From Cruorifilaria tuberocauda (taxonomy: Eukaryota > Nematoda > Chromadorea > Rhabditida > Onchocercidae), in contig JABVXU010000497.1 in NCBI GenBank assembly GCA_013365365.1, forward strand, positions 1 to 39,688: a DNA stretch of 39,688 nt, given 5' to 3'. Below are positions 23,250-33,989 of this stretch, one piece after another. The first letter of the stretch is position 1, and each line of letters begins with the position of its first letter. Below the pieces are notes generated by a model. That model had not been told where the DNA came from and made no database searches. It saw only the letters and a list, made by a program, of their open reading frames with translations. A program made the translations under genes and the position numbers.

Positions 23250-24459
23250 AAAATTTCTGATTATTTTATTGGAAGTTCGAACGATTTCCTCACCAAAAAT
23301 GAAATTGATTGTTTTCGAAGTAAATATCAAACTATTTATTCACCGTCAAATTGCTTTCTTAAGTATTTTCGTACTTTCATTTTTCTTCATAATCTATATT
23401 CGCAAGTTTCCATAACAGTAGAAATGCAACGATGTCATAGGTAATTCAAATTAGTGACATAATATATGCAAAAATTTCTGCATTTCGATTAACATTCTTT
23501 TGAGGACATTTGATACACATTCCTCTTTCAGTTCTATTTTAATTTCTTTCTAATCGTATAGCACTGGAATTCTAAAAGGACCACTAAAAATTATTATGAC
23601 AATTCGGACAGCTGCTAAACAATCAGAATGCCAATAACCTAATTATCCAAAAAGTTGCTCTACATGAGTGTATTGCAATTGGCGAAATTCTATTGTTATT
23701 AAAATCCTCATCTTTTGAGGTAGATTTTTTCCATAAATTGTGGATAAAACTTTTTCTTTTATGGGATAAAGACTTAATATAGCCTCACCATTAAGCATTG
23801 ATAACGAAACGAGTAAAGAACATTTGATTTTTGCCGGAACGAATGTTATACAAATTTTTGCTGACTTGCTTGTAAGGTTTAAACTAAAACCTGGTTTCAA
23901 GATGTTTCACTAATTATATCTTTAAAACGACGTTTAAAGGATCAGGTAACGTAAGCAGAAAGAGAAAAGGAAAAGAAATGGAGGAAGTTTAAGTTTTTGA
24001 AAATAACGTTTTCTCACAATCAATTTTAACATTATCATTACAAAAAAAGCTCTAATTTCAAAACTGATTTTGATTCATTCGAACGTACATTATTCCCACA
24101 GTTTCTCACTCTGTGCATATAATGTCTTATGAAAGATGAATACAGAAATTTTTTAGAACAGAGAATACAACGGAGCTAAATATAGTATAGTTCCGTAGAA
24201 AACTGAGTTTACAAAGAAATCGCCTTCATTTATCTTGAATTAGCTTAAGAGGTAGAAACGAATATCATTCTAAACTACCCGGTATTTTAAAAAAGTGACT
24301 CATTTATAAAAAAAGAGCACATAATAGCTATCAAAAAGTTGCTGGTAATCTCGATATTTGATTTCGATATTAATTCTAATAAATCCCCAATCCAACATTC
24401 TTGACTTTCTCCACAGATACCATTTACTCATCTACTGTGCATGACCTCAGTGGTACAAG
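23250..24459. other. Convergent 3' intergenic region
   Basis: About 1.2 kb separating the stop codon of the kinase D gene (+) from that of the ABC transporter gene (-). It holds both 3' untranslated regions. I see no AATAAA close to either stop, so a variant signal is presumably used. An open stretch on the minus strand at 23643-23900 has no start context or family resemblance and I treat it as chance. Confidence 0.6.
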
Positions 24460-27400
24460 CTATCTGAATCCAATCGCTTGCTTCTCCACCAAATTTTTGA
24501 AAATGCCATCTTCGATAAGCATTAATTCATCAAATGTTCCAATTTCCTCCACTCTGCCGTTATTAATAACCACAATTTGATCAGCAAACTTGATCGTAGA
24601 AAGTCTACAAAATAACAGAGGTTGTTGCTGGACTTTAAATTTTTGGAAAATGCAAAAGAATACTTACCGATGGGCGATAATAAGAACGGTTTTCTTATTG
24701 CTCTTTATCAACCTTAGGATAGCTTTTCGTACTAAATCTTCACTTGTAGCGTCCAAAGCACTTGTTGCTTCATCCATTATAAGCATTATTGGATCCTCAA
24801 TATTATGAAGGTTCTTAACTTAGACAGTGAAACAACGCACAAAACCGATATCTATGTTATATGTCTGCAGTGAACTCGTCATTTTACTGATGGGATATTT
24901 GAAATTTTGGATTAATAAAATATTTCAAAATTTAAATAACAAAATATTTCAAAGTTTAAATAATTAAATATTTCACGTCCCTTTCCTTCTTAGCTCATCC
25001 CTATATTCAAAACTTAGATCTCAAGACAAACATTGATGAGCGCTCGAGCTATTGCAATTCTTTGACGTTGACCACCACTAAGCATTGAAGTTCCATGCTC
25101 ACCCACGACAGTTTCAAATCCCTCAGGAAGATTTTTGATAAAATTTAAAGCATTTGCTAGACTTGATGCTTCTTCCAGCTAAAATTTCGAAATTCCGTTA
25201 TTTTCCGAGGAAAACAAACAAAATGAAATAACAAGAAAGAACCTAACCTGAACGTCCATTATTAACTCCGGATGTCTTGAACCGTAAATAATATTATTTC
25301 TTATTGTTGTCGAAAACAGAATTGGTTCCTGAAACAATTGGTATTTTAGAAAAAAGAGAAAAAATATTTAATAATACTTCACCAGAAAATTCCAACTTTT
25401 ATATACAATTAGCCATATTATTGCGCCGAAAGAAACCTGTGCCACAGTGCCGATCTGCTGTCGCCAGAAAGATGGATCTATTGACTTTAAATCAACATTA
25501 TCGACCAGAATATGTCCGGAATTAGAATCGAACAACCTGAAAATCGACTTCAATCTTATGAATTTAACTCATGAATCTTCATTCATTTTGCAGTTGATCA
25601 TCATTATCATTATCATGAATAATAGTTAATATAATGCAGTCAAACCTCAGTATAAGATTAGCAATTGTGCTTTTTCCAGAACCAGAAGGTCCAACTATTG
25701 CAGTAGTTTTGCCTGCTGGTATGTGAAAAGAGACATCCGTAAACAAGAGTGATCGATTAGGATAACCAAAACTCACATTTTTGAAAGTTATACCATCAAT
25801 GATGCTTTTTTTCAATAGACCACCTGGAAACATGTGATCTTCAGGTGACACTGATCATCATTAAAAAGATTAATTGTTGTTAATAATAAATCTAACCGAT
25901 TATCTATTGTGATACCGAAATTACCCACCTCTTACTGGCACTTCAGGAATTCGATTACGAAGTTCAAATAATCTCGCGCTAGCACCTAAGCCTTTCATAA
26001 GTTCTGTATAAAAGTTGACCATTCCAGGAAGACTAAGAGCACATAAACTCGCATACCAAATAAATGCGAGAAGATCACCTGAAATTTATTCCTTACTCTT
26101 TAGTTTTTTATAAACAATTAAATTTAAGAAAAATGTCACTCAGCTATCTCTCATATTCTGTTATACAGGAACAAAATAATGTAAGTATACTAACCGTATG
26201 TCAATGTTCCGATATTTATTAGCTGCCCACCGTAAGATACAATTGTATAAAGAGAAGCAAGTATCGCAATTTCATGCTGAAATGAACTGAATTTCATATA
26301 TGGAATTTTAATTCTTAATTAACTTACAATAGGTTCAGGCTCTAAAATGAGTTAACGAAAATTTTTAAATTTCATGTAACCCATACCAGGGCTATCATAC
26401 AACCTGCTGCACGGCCTTCACGACGAGAAACAACCCATAGCTGATGAATTCTTTCTTTGTAAGTTTCACACTCCTTCAACTCGGAAACCAAAGTCCGCAC
26501 GGTTACGATATTTGAAAATTTTTCTGTAGCAACCTCAAACAATGTATAAATATATTTTTAATTTCCATCGAATCTTTTCCTCTAAAGTGATAAATTGCTA
26601 AATTAGAAGGAAGAAATAAATGAAAATCAGTTACAAATAACACAAATAAAGGTTTCCAACTTAATATATATTCATCTGAAATCTACTGCTAGAACAGGCA
26701 CTTAAAAAAAGTAGAAATGCAGGAAATAAAAATCTCATAATACTTCATTGGACGCAGCAACTACTTCTTGCATTTGTAGCGTATATTTCCTTTGCAAGTT
26801 ACCGAAACAATACCCTGAGGTTATAACTGCCGCTGTAAGACATGTAACCACCTCAGATAACTCCGGTGATGTATACACCTATCCTGGTAAATGCATTCAA
26901 AGCAAATCAAACAACAATAAAAGGTAAAGAAGTAATAAACTCATAAGTCTTAAAAACATATTAATGCTTCGAAAAAAATTTAATACGGATCTCTCGATAA
27001 ATTTATTCAATGTTAGTTTTTTATTGACCGGTTCTATAATCGAAAATATAAAGTAGAAAAAAACCTCGCAAGAGACTGAATGAACATTGTAATCAAAAAA
27101 TATTCCATTCTACTGAAAGATAATTCAAGAGCTCTTAAACAAATACTGTTGATTATGATGATGGATGAAACATACCATGATGGCAGCGGAACCGAAGAAA
27201 GACATAAAGGCGCGAGCTCCAACAGTTAAATTTGATGAAACAGAGTGGCCCACAATTAGCGCATCCGTTGAAAGGCGACTTACGATCTCGCCGACTTTAT
27301 TCCTGCTAAAGAAGTTCATATCCTGATGAATAACTGATTTGAACACAGTCTGTCTCAAATTATTGATGACGAGTTGACCTGAAATTTCTGTGACTTTTCT

Positions 27401-28965
27401 TCATAATTTAAAGAATTTATATGCGAGAAATTCACGTTCTTAAAATAGCTTTTACTTGCACTCTACTGTTTAAGCTGAATTATGTAATACCTGTCAAGTG
27501 TTGCATAACAGCATCTCGATTTTCGATTATATTTTTTACCTATTGGGATGAAAGCTTAAAGTTGTATATCGCTGCAAAAGAGAAGGCATACTAGGTCTCA
27601 AACAATTATTTTAAGTCAGAGGAAGTCTTTCTCTGCTAGTTTCTTTATTTAAAACTTGTGACAAATTAAAACTTTCTTACTTTATTTGCACCAAAGCATA
27701 TCAAACTAAACTGAAATTAAACATTTAATTATAGAAATTGCAGTTCTTATATTTCACACAAATACCATCATGTATAATTTAAATTATGATTTTTACAAAT
27801 TAGTCTAAACATCCACGAAATTACCTGCAGTGTGCATACAATAATGTCTGATACCGTAGGAGGCAGCAACAACGCAAAAAAGACCGAATAATATCATGTA
27901 ATGTGTTCTGAGATATTTGGCGGCCATGATAAAATATATATTTCTGTCATCAGTTTGATTTTCTCTCAAGTTTCCTTCTTTTTCACAATTACCATCGATA
28001 TCAATAAACAAGAAAATTATACGAGGCAAGACGAGACCAATGGCATTTCCGATTACCAAAAACAACAAACCAGCTAAAAACAACTTGCCTCACCAATATA
28101 AAAACAAATTCCTATTAAGAAAATCTACCAATATTATGTATCTTTAATAGGACTTTTCTGGTATACCTTTTAATTGTTGCAATCAAGAAAAAAATAATGT
28201 AATAAGGTAATGATACCCTAGAAAACAACATGTACATTACTTTCAAAACTCACTGTAGATTCGTCTCCTACAAGGATATGCAAGTGCAAAAATATCACGC
28301 AAATCTTTCCATCGAACATTTCGAACCTTTGCTGGTTCCCGCTTAGCAGCTTTCGAAAGCTGGAATTAGAATTAAAATGATTGAAAATGAAAATGATCAT
28401 TTAAAATAACAATAATATAAATGAAGTCACAGAAGTTTTCTTAAATTCAATTCTACTCGAGTACAGAAGTAACTCATTTTCAAATAGGTGTGAACCAATA
28501 TGGGAAATGTATGGAAAATGAAATAATCACTTCAACTTACATTCCTAACCATAAACAGATAAGTGCTTCTACCCAAACTTCTGGCATTATTCAATCTGTG
28601 TAAGTTAGTTGGCGATTTCGGATAAAATACAGTGTACAAAAACCTGAAACTCATGGAAAACTTCATAAAATTTTTATAGAACTAATATTACGGCCAGATA
28701 AGAGTGGGTTCTTGAATTAAATACTTTATATCTGAAATTAATACAGATTTATAGAATATAATGATTTTAAACTTCAAAAAGAATCACAAAATTATATATA
28801 TATATATATGAAAAATAAATACTGCTCTCAACGAATCTCGGATGTTCCATTAAGACCTAAAAAGAACGAATATGCATACCTAGTACTTGTCGAAAATGAT
28901 GGTGACGGTTTCTGGAGACAACATCGCGTGCAGAACAAACGACGCGAAATGCGTGCAATATTCAT
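24460..28965 (-). CDS. abcb10-like (haf): Mitochondrial ABC half-transporter, ABCB10/HAF type
   Basis: 15 exons, 5' to 3' on the minus strand: 28965-28880, 28643-28541, 28359-28254, 28088-27825, 27378-27176, 26878-26744, 26533-26387, 26276-26195, 26078-25929, 25850-25646, 25536-25437, 25328-25248, 25178-25032, 24795-24668, 24604-24460. Sum 2082 nt, 693 residues; every phase joins. Residues 1-29 ([11 protein letters not shown]...) are Arg/Ser-rich without acids, a matrix-targeting presequence. About 100-410 is a six-helix transmembrane domain; [11 protein letters not shown] after the last helix is the ABCB10 signature-like linker. The nucleotide-binding domain has the A-loop Tyr455, Walker [10 protein letters not shown] 479-487, Q-loop Gln527, LSGGQ 587-591, Walker B IMLIMDE 606-612 and His645. 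All catalytic residues are intact, so an active ATPase is expected, working as a homodimer in the inner mitochondrial membrane. In C. elegans the related HAF-1 exports peptides and signals mitochondrial stress; whether this is HAF-1 or HAF-3 cannot be told by eye. Confidence 0.92.
24917..24976. repeat. 24-bp tandem repeat, 2.5 copies, intronic
   Basis: Units at 24917-24940 and 24941-24964 share AAAATATTTCAAA and differ at two positions; a partial third copy follows. It lies in the intron between exons 13 and 14 of the ABC transporter gene. Confidence 0.7.
28793..28809. repeat. (TA)n microsatellite
   Basis: Seventeen bases of alternating T and A in the first intron of the ABC transporter gene. 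A likely polymorphic marker and nothing more. Confidence 0.85.
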
Positions 28966-29010
28966 CAGCTCAATTATCCCTCCCACACTCTCTTTCTGCG
29001 TTCCTTTCTG
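28966..29010 (-). promoter_or_regulatory. Leader and probable splice acceptor of the ABC transporter gene
   Basis: On the minus strand GTTTTCAG ends at 29008; 42 bases of purine-rich leader follow before ATG 28965. No upstream donor in the right place is obvious, so this may be a spliced-leader acceptor. A TAATTGA triplet pattern in the leader stops the frame upstream, supporting 28965 as the start. Confidence 0.45.
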
Positions 29011-29223
29011 AAAACAATTCTGTAACTAGTCAAATTATAAGAAAAAATTCAAATTAACATACTCTATATAAGAATCAGTGGAAACAAAGAATTGCAAAGC
29101 GACGCTCATCTTTGAAAATAATACCCATGCGTATATCTAAAAAGAATAAATGTAGTTAAAGACAAAGTAAATTTTCAAATTAAAAGAAATAAATGAAACT
29201 AAAGAAGGGAGCAGATATACGTA

Positions 29224-29294
29224 TATATAAGTCCATGGTCGATTCAGCATAGAATGAAATTTCTTCCATACTGAATCGACCATGAACTCATATA
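29224..29294 (-). ncRNA. Candidate hairpin RNA (miRNA-precursor-like)
   Basis: Arms 29224-29254 and 29264-29294 pair over 31 positions around a 9-base loop. On the plus strand the four non-Watson-Crick positions (29229/29289, 29233/29285, 29248/29270, 29251/29267) are all A-C; on the minus strand all four become U-G, so a minus-strand transcript folds with no break. Size (71 nt) and lack of bulges suit a pre-miRNA or an siRNA-type hairpin. The mature sequence matches no miRNA I recognise. The 5' end on the minus strand coincides with a GTATAT donor-like site. The hairpin overlaps the end of an unknown open frame, which weakens the RNA reading. Confidence 0.35.
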
Positions 29295-29949
29295 CCAGCT
29301 TAGATGACTGCCTTCATCGACAGGATCCTGGACTCCAGGAGAAATTTCTCTATCACTATCATAGAACACAACTCTGTACCGCACTAAAGATCATTAAAGC
29401 TGTTCTGCTACCACCGAGTTTTCGTACTTTTTCGTTTCTTTATGTCATTGTGCCGTAGTCGAAGTGAAAACTAACGTCTTTTACTTTATAAAATTATTGC
29501 TGAAATTATCGGAGTCCGGTCTTTTTTAACTTGGAGAAAACTTTCCTTAATAAGGTGCTAGTCCTTGATCATGTTCTGATCATAAGTATAACTGTATTGT
29601 ATGAATTTTTGACTTATTTTATCCACTTCGCAAATTTTCGACTAATTTTTTTGCTCCGGTAACTTGATTTTAAATTGCTTTTTTGATTAATCCGGAATAG
29701 TAATAAATTATATTAAGTTACTCATATTATTTAAAAGCAGAAGTGATGGATAAATCTTGGATAGTTGTTTCAGGCGTCCTTTATGCTTGAAAGATAGTCC
29801 ATTGTTATGTATTTCAGGATATCGAAGTATCAATTCGTTATCCTTTGCAACCATACTAATTCTACAAAAAGGTATTTTCTGAGGAATAACGGCGAGAATT
29901 ACAATGTCATTTCTGTCGGCAACATCATCAGTATCGCGAGTACAGGTCC
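29244..29949 (-). CDS. Unrecognised two-exon coding candidate (partial)
   Basis: On the minus strand exon A (29949-29722) lies between TATATATAG and ATGA|GTAACT and encodes about 76 residues of mixed, non-repetitive composition (for example LAVIPQKIPFCRI, LSFKHKGRLKQLSKIYPSLL). Exon B starts at 29383 after TCTTTAG and runs to TGA at 29244 (for example RYRVVFYDSDREISP, DPVDEGSHLSW). Phase 1 out of A and two leading bases in B restore Met across the junction. Exon A needs an upstream exon or a start I cannot find, so the gene is incomplete or broken. Exon B could also end earlier, at GTATAT (29295) or GTATGG, and splice to an exon near 29030-29130. I do not recognise the family. It lies just 5' of the ABC transporter gene on the same strand but shares no frame with it. 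Confidence 0.35.
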
Positions 29950-30297
29950 CTATATATACCAATAAAAATTACAAGGTATTTTGACTTAAGAATTGTTTAC
30001 ATTTTAATCGGTATCGTGTTATCTGGCATCTGCCGTCTGATGGAGAGGAATAGAAAAGTGAAAAATAGCTAAGATAGCGGTTGATACTATTAGAGTTAAG
30101 GTTTGTTGTAATTAACTCTAATTGGAGTTAGGATTTTTGGTGCTAAAAGTAGTTATTTTGATTTTGATCAGATAATATTTCAATAATATTTGATTCTAGT
30201 TAAGGACTTTTCCCAGGCGGAACAAGAATACGGAATATAGAAACCAATATCCGATTGACTATAATTGAGACAACAAATCATTAACTGTTTTTTTCAG

Positions 30298-30324
30298 GTT
30301 TATAATCGGGATATAATATTCAAA
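30298..30324 (+). promoter_or_regulatory. Probable splice acceptor and leader of the zinc-finger gene
   Basis: A long T tract ending TTTTTTTCAG stops at 30297 and ATG follows at 30325. The 27 bases between are open in frame (VYNRDIIFK), so an undetected upstream coding exon is possible; a trans-spliced leader is the simpler reading. Confidence 0.45.
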
Positions 30325-32148
30325 ATGAAATGGACTTGTGAGCTATGCGGCAAGAAGCTTTCGTCGAAACGTTCCTACGATGAGCATTTTAACGTGCATA
30401 CCAATCTGCGACCATTCGCTTGCAAACATTGTGGATATGCTGCCGGTAGATGCACTTTCAGCAAATCGAAAAAAATAGAAATTACTGAGAATCAAATCAC
30501 TGAAACACCGGTCAAAAATAAATGCATTGCAAGTGAAATATTTCGGTTTAGCACTTATGATATAGAGAAGTTATCTTAAGCTGAGAAGATTGGTATCAAA
30601 GAATAGCGATTGCCAGGCGAGGCTTGATTCCCTTCGTCGAATTTCTGAAAAAGAAAAAAACTTTCGGAAAAAATTCATGAAAGTTCTTGAAAGCATCATT
30701 TAAGAATGCAATTTTTTTTTTACATTTGTTCCTTGTATGCAATTATTCATAACTGCATGTTGCTTCCGAAATGTTTCGTTAACAGCCTTTCCTTTCAGCT
30801 AGTCAGATGACTTTGAGAAGACATACTTTGCGAAATCATATTCCACGTCAAGCATGGGGCTACCAGTGTCCGTACTGCAATGAAATGTACATGGAACCTG
30901 CAAGTTATCAACAACACATAGGGTTAATTTAAACTATTTGCTATGTTTTTTCTTAATCTATATTCGGACTGGTTCAGTTTTTGATTCATCAGCATATGGC
31001 AACATTAGAAAGGAGATACGACTGAAAAGGAATTGATAGAAGTTGAAGCAAATCACTTCTTATTACTGCAAATTGATATTAAATAGTTAGATCTGTTCAT
31101 AGTTTGATAATACTTTCTTTCTTGGCCACAGGAATTGCAAACGACGACTATAATTTATACTTAAAATTTTATTCCAACAATTGAAAAGGCTTCTGCAAGA
31201 TATGGTTAAAATACTCATGCTGAAACATAGCGACATATGTCTTAAAATATGTTAATAAGATAGTATTTGTATTTGGCACGTTTACTCTTGTAACTTCCAA
31301 CCCTTTCTTTATTTTTATCTATTGAATTTCCGCTGGCTCAATTTCGCACAATTCTTTAAATAAAAATTTGCCGTTTCAGATCGCATCATTTTGGCCTTTC
31401 AGCAACGTTTGGTTGTCCACTGCGGAGATGTACGTTTACAACTTGCTCGTCAGCTTTTTTTCGTGATCATCTGGAAAAACATACTAACCTCTCTTCGGAC
31501 ATTCACGAAGAGGCCAATCGCAGGCTCTTTAGATTTGCTGTGGATGATAGGTTTGGTGAGTATACTAGAATTTTATACTCGCTGATGAGGAAAGGCATAG
31601 GCATGTTTTAGGCAAGGAAGCTATATTTTCGTTTTATTTATTTTCCAGATTATTGGTTTTTTAATATTAAAAATTTAAGGCGTTGGTTATGGCCGAAGAT
31701 CAATTGATATTCGGCGATTGGAGGTTTTACAAGGACTAGAATCATTAAATAATGATAAGGAACGAGTGAAAACTCCGCTCAAAATACAAGGGGTTATTTT
31801 CTACATAATTTTTGCCGTTTATATCTCAAAAATTCACTGAAAATTTTATTGTTTATGATGTATAATATAGTTTTTTTCAGCCAGTTTCTAATAGTGCCAC
31901 TTTTAAAGAGAATCGGGTTGTATTTTTTTTGGATGGTGAAAAAAGCATGAATCCTATTTTAGATCAAAAAAGATAACGAAGAAAAAAAAAATGAAATGAA
32001 GTTACCTGATATGATCAGAGATTCTCATCATTCCATCTTTGAACCAGAAGAACTTGATTTTTTGAATGATATTAACCTTCCTGAAATTATCGTCTGCAAC
32101 TTTGTCGATTGCCTTCAAGGAGGCATGATTGAACCGGAACTTGATTGA
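30325..32148 (+). CDS. C2H2 zinc-finger protein with acidic tail
   Basis: Exons 30325-30445, 30799-30922, 31380-31555, 31680-31792, 31881-31916 and 31963-32148; all phases join, 251 residues. Four C2H2 fingers sit in the first half: Cys5/Cys8/His21/His25, Cys33/Cys36/His49/His54, Cys64/Cys67 with His80/His84 or His85, and Cys94/Cys99 with His112/His116. The first finger is followed by TNLRPFAC, a linker close to the classical TGEKPF type. The second half has a basic patch (GYGRRSIDIRR), then a Lys/Glu-rich and finally acidic segment (FEPEELDFLNDINLPE), reminiscent of an activation region. Likely a sequence-specific DNA-binding nuclear protein; target unknown. The intron 31917-31962 is only 46 nt; without it the frame stops 17 codons later. 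I cannot name an orthologue. Confidence 0.75.
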
Positions 32149-33989
32149 AGTATAATTTAAACAGTGTATATCAATATTTAGATTGTTTAGTATCTGACAT
32201 GATTCAATACAACTTTATCCATGAAATTTAGCGTCCCTTAGAGGAAAATGTTTTGAATTTTAATTCTGAAATCTGAAATCTGAAATAATCTTAAATCTGA
32301 GATAATCTACTATACAATTGCACTTCAATAGCATGTATTCTATGTAGTGCTGAAAATGTCTAGACTGATTTATGTTTCAGAATTCACTCCTTTTTTCGAA
32401 AACTATTATTGGTACCTTATACGACAAAATACTGAGGATTATTTCAAGTAGAAAAGCTGGACGTGTATGAGGGATGTGCGATACTAATTTGAAATTCGTT
32501 AGAGATTAGAATTTTTTTTAAGGGCAGCCTGAACCTTTTTCTGAAATATAAAAATAATAAGATGAAGAGATTTCATTATTTTTTTAACGAACTTTTGAAA
32601 TTCGTGAGTTATAATTAATCTGTAAATTTTTACAGAATAAACAGCTGGTGCAGGTATTCATTATTTTATTACTCATTTCATCGCACCTAAAATTTCCAGG
32701 TGTCAAATATTTATCCACCTCATTCTTGCACTATTCCTTATATTTCATCGCAGGAAAATAAAATCGCATGATTTTACTACTGCGAATCTTAGCTTTGTAT
32801 ACTTCTTGATTCATGCATAAAAGATCGTCCTATTTATTCTCGTACTTATATACTGCTCAAGGATATCAAGGATGACATTTGAATCAGATATGATATATTT
32901 TGCGCTTTCTGTTTTTTAAAGTGGTATTCGTTAATGGTTGGATAAAACTTCCCTTGGTTTTTGTGACACTTGTGAAAAATGTTGCAAAAAGTAAATAATT
33001 ACAATGAAAAGATGAAAAATAGCTCAGAATTAGTATTCTTGAATGTAGTCCTTTCTTCTTTCATCAAAGCGGACATCCTATTAATCGGAAAACTGGGAGA
33101 TTTACCTTCATAAATTTCCGTAATGAAGTTATTTTCATTTCAGTATACTTTCGTATTACCCTAAGCAACTTTTCACTCACTTTCAATGTTTTGATGATAT
33201 TTCATAAATAGGAATAACGGATTAAGAAGTAATTCCATTCTCACAGAGAATCAATTCGGCTAATAGATTCGCCTTTAACGTGCCGATCACCATGAAGTGT
33301 GCACGGGAAGCTAAGTTTCATTAGAAGATGCAAATGAAATGGAAATATGACGGATTTGAGGCTGCAGATCTATGTCTTCTGGCAATCATATGATGTTTTG
33401 AATCGACTAGTTGTGTTGTGATCATCGCACATTCCTGATGAATTTTGTTGTTTTTAATTGGTTAGGTTGTGCAGTTTTAGTGTCGGAGAAACATGTAGTG
33501 GGATTTATTTCACAAGTTGGGGTCTGAATTATCCAAAATTTTTCAGCACGATTTTTGAGTAAGCAGAAACATATCTGTCGTAGTACTAATAAATTTAAAT
33601 AGTACATTCAATGAGCGTGCATGTGGAATTCTAACTGAGTGCTTATGGAAATTTAAACTTTAAATGAAACAAACTTTTTAAGGGGTAAGCATTCAACGAG
33701 TGATTTTACTAGATGGAAAATGCGCAAATAATGGATCTCTTCTCCCAAAAGCGAATGGGTAAATGTGTTTGATGGAAACAGTTTTTTTATGTGTACCATT
33801 ATAGAGGATAAGCGAGAAAAATAAGTTGCTGTTATTCTGCATCTGCTACTTTCATTTTATAACATAATAGCAGCAATTTTTATCAGTCCGTCATTCATTG
33901 CATTCCAGGTCGAACGGATGTGATCTGATATTTGAGCAAACTTTTTTTTCTTATCATCATTTTTTATTCCTTATTTTGCTGATGATCCA
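32149..33989. other. Intergenic region between the zinc-finger and PAR-4 genes
   Basis: AT-rich, with no supported gene. An AATAAA at 32636-32641 is the nearest good poly(A) signal after the zinc-finger stop, although nearly 500 bases away. A 61-codon open stretch on the minus strand (33422-33607) has a start codon but no splice or homology support. The right part should include the promoter of the kinase gene that follows. Confidence 0.55.

Noticed and set aside
33422..33607. 61-codon minus-strand frame in the intergenic region
   Set aside because: No acceptor, donor, family motif or composition change supports it.
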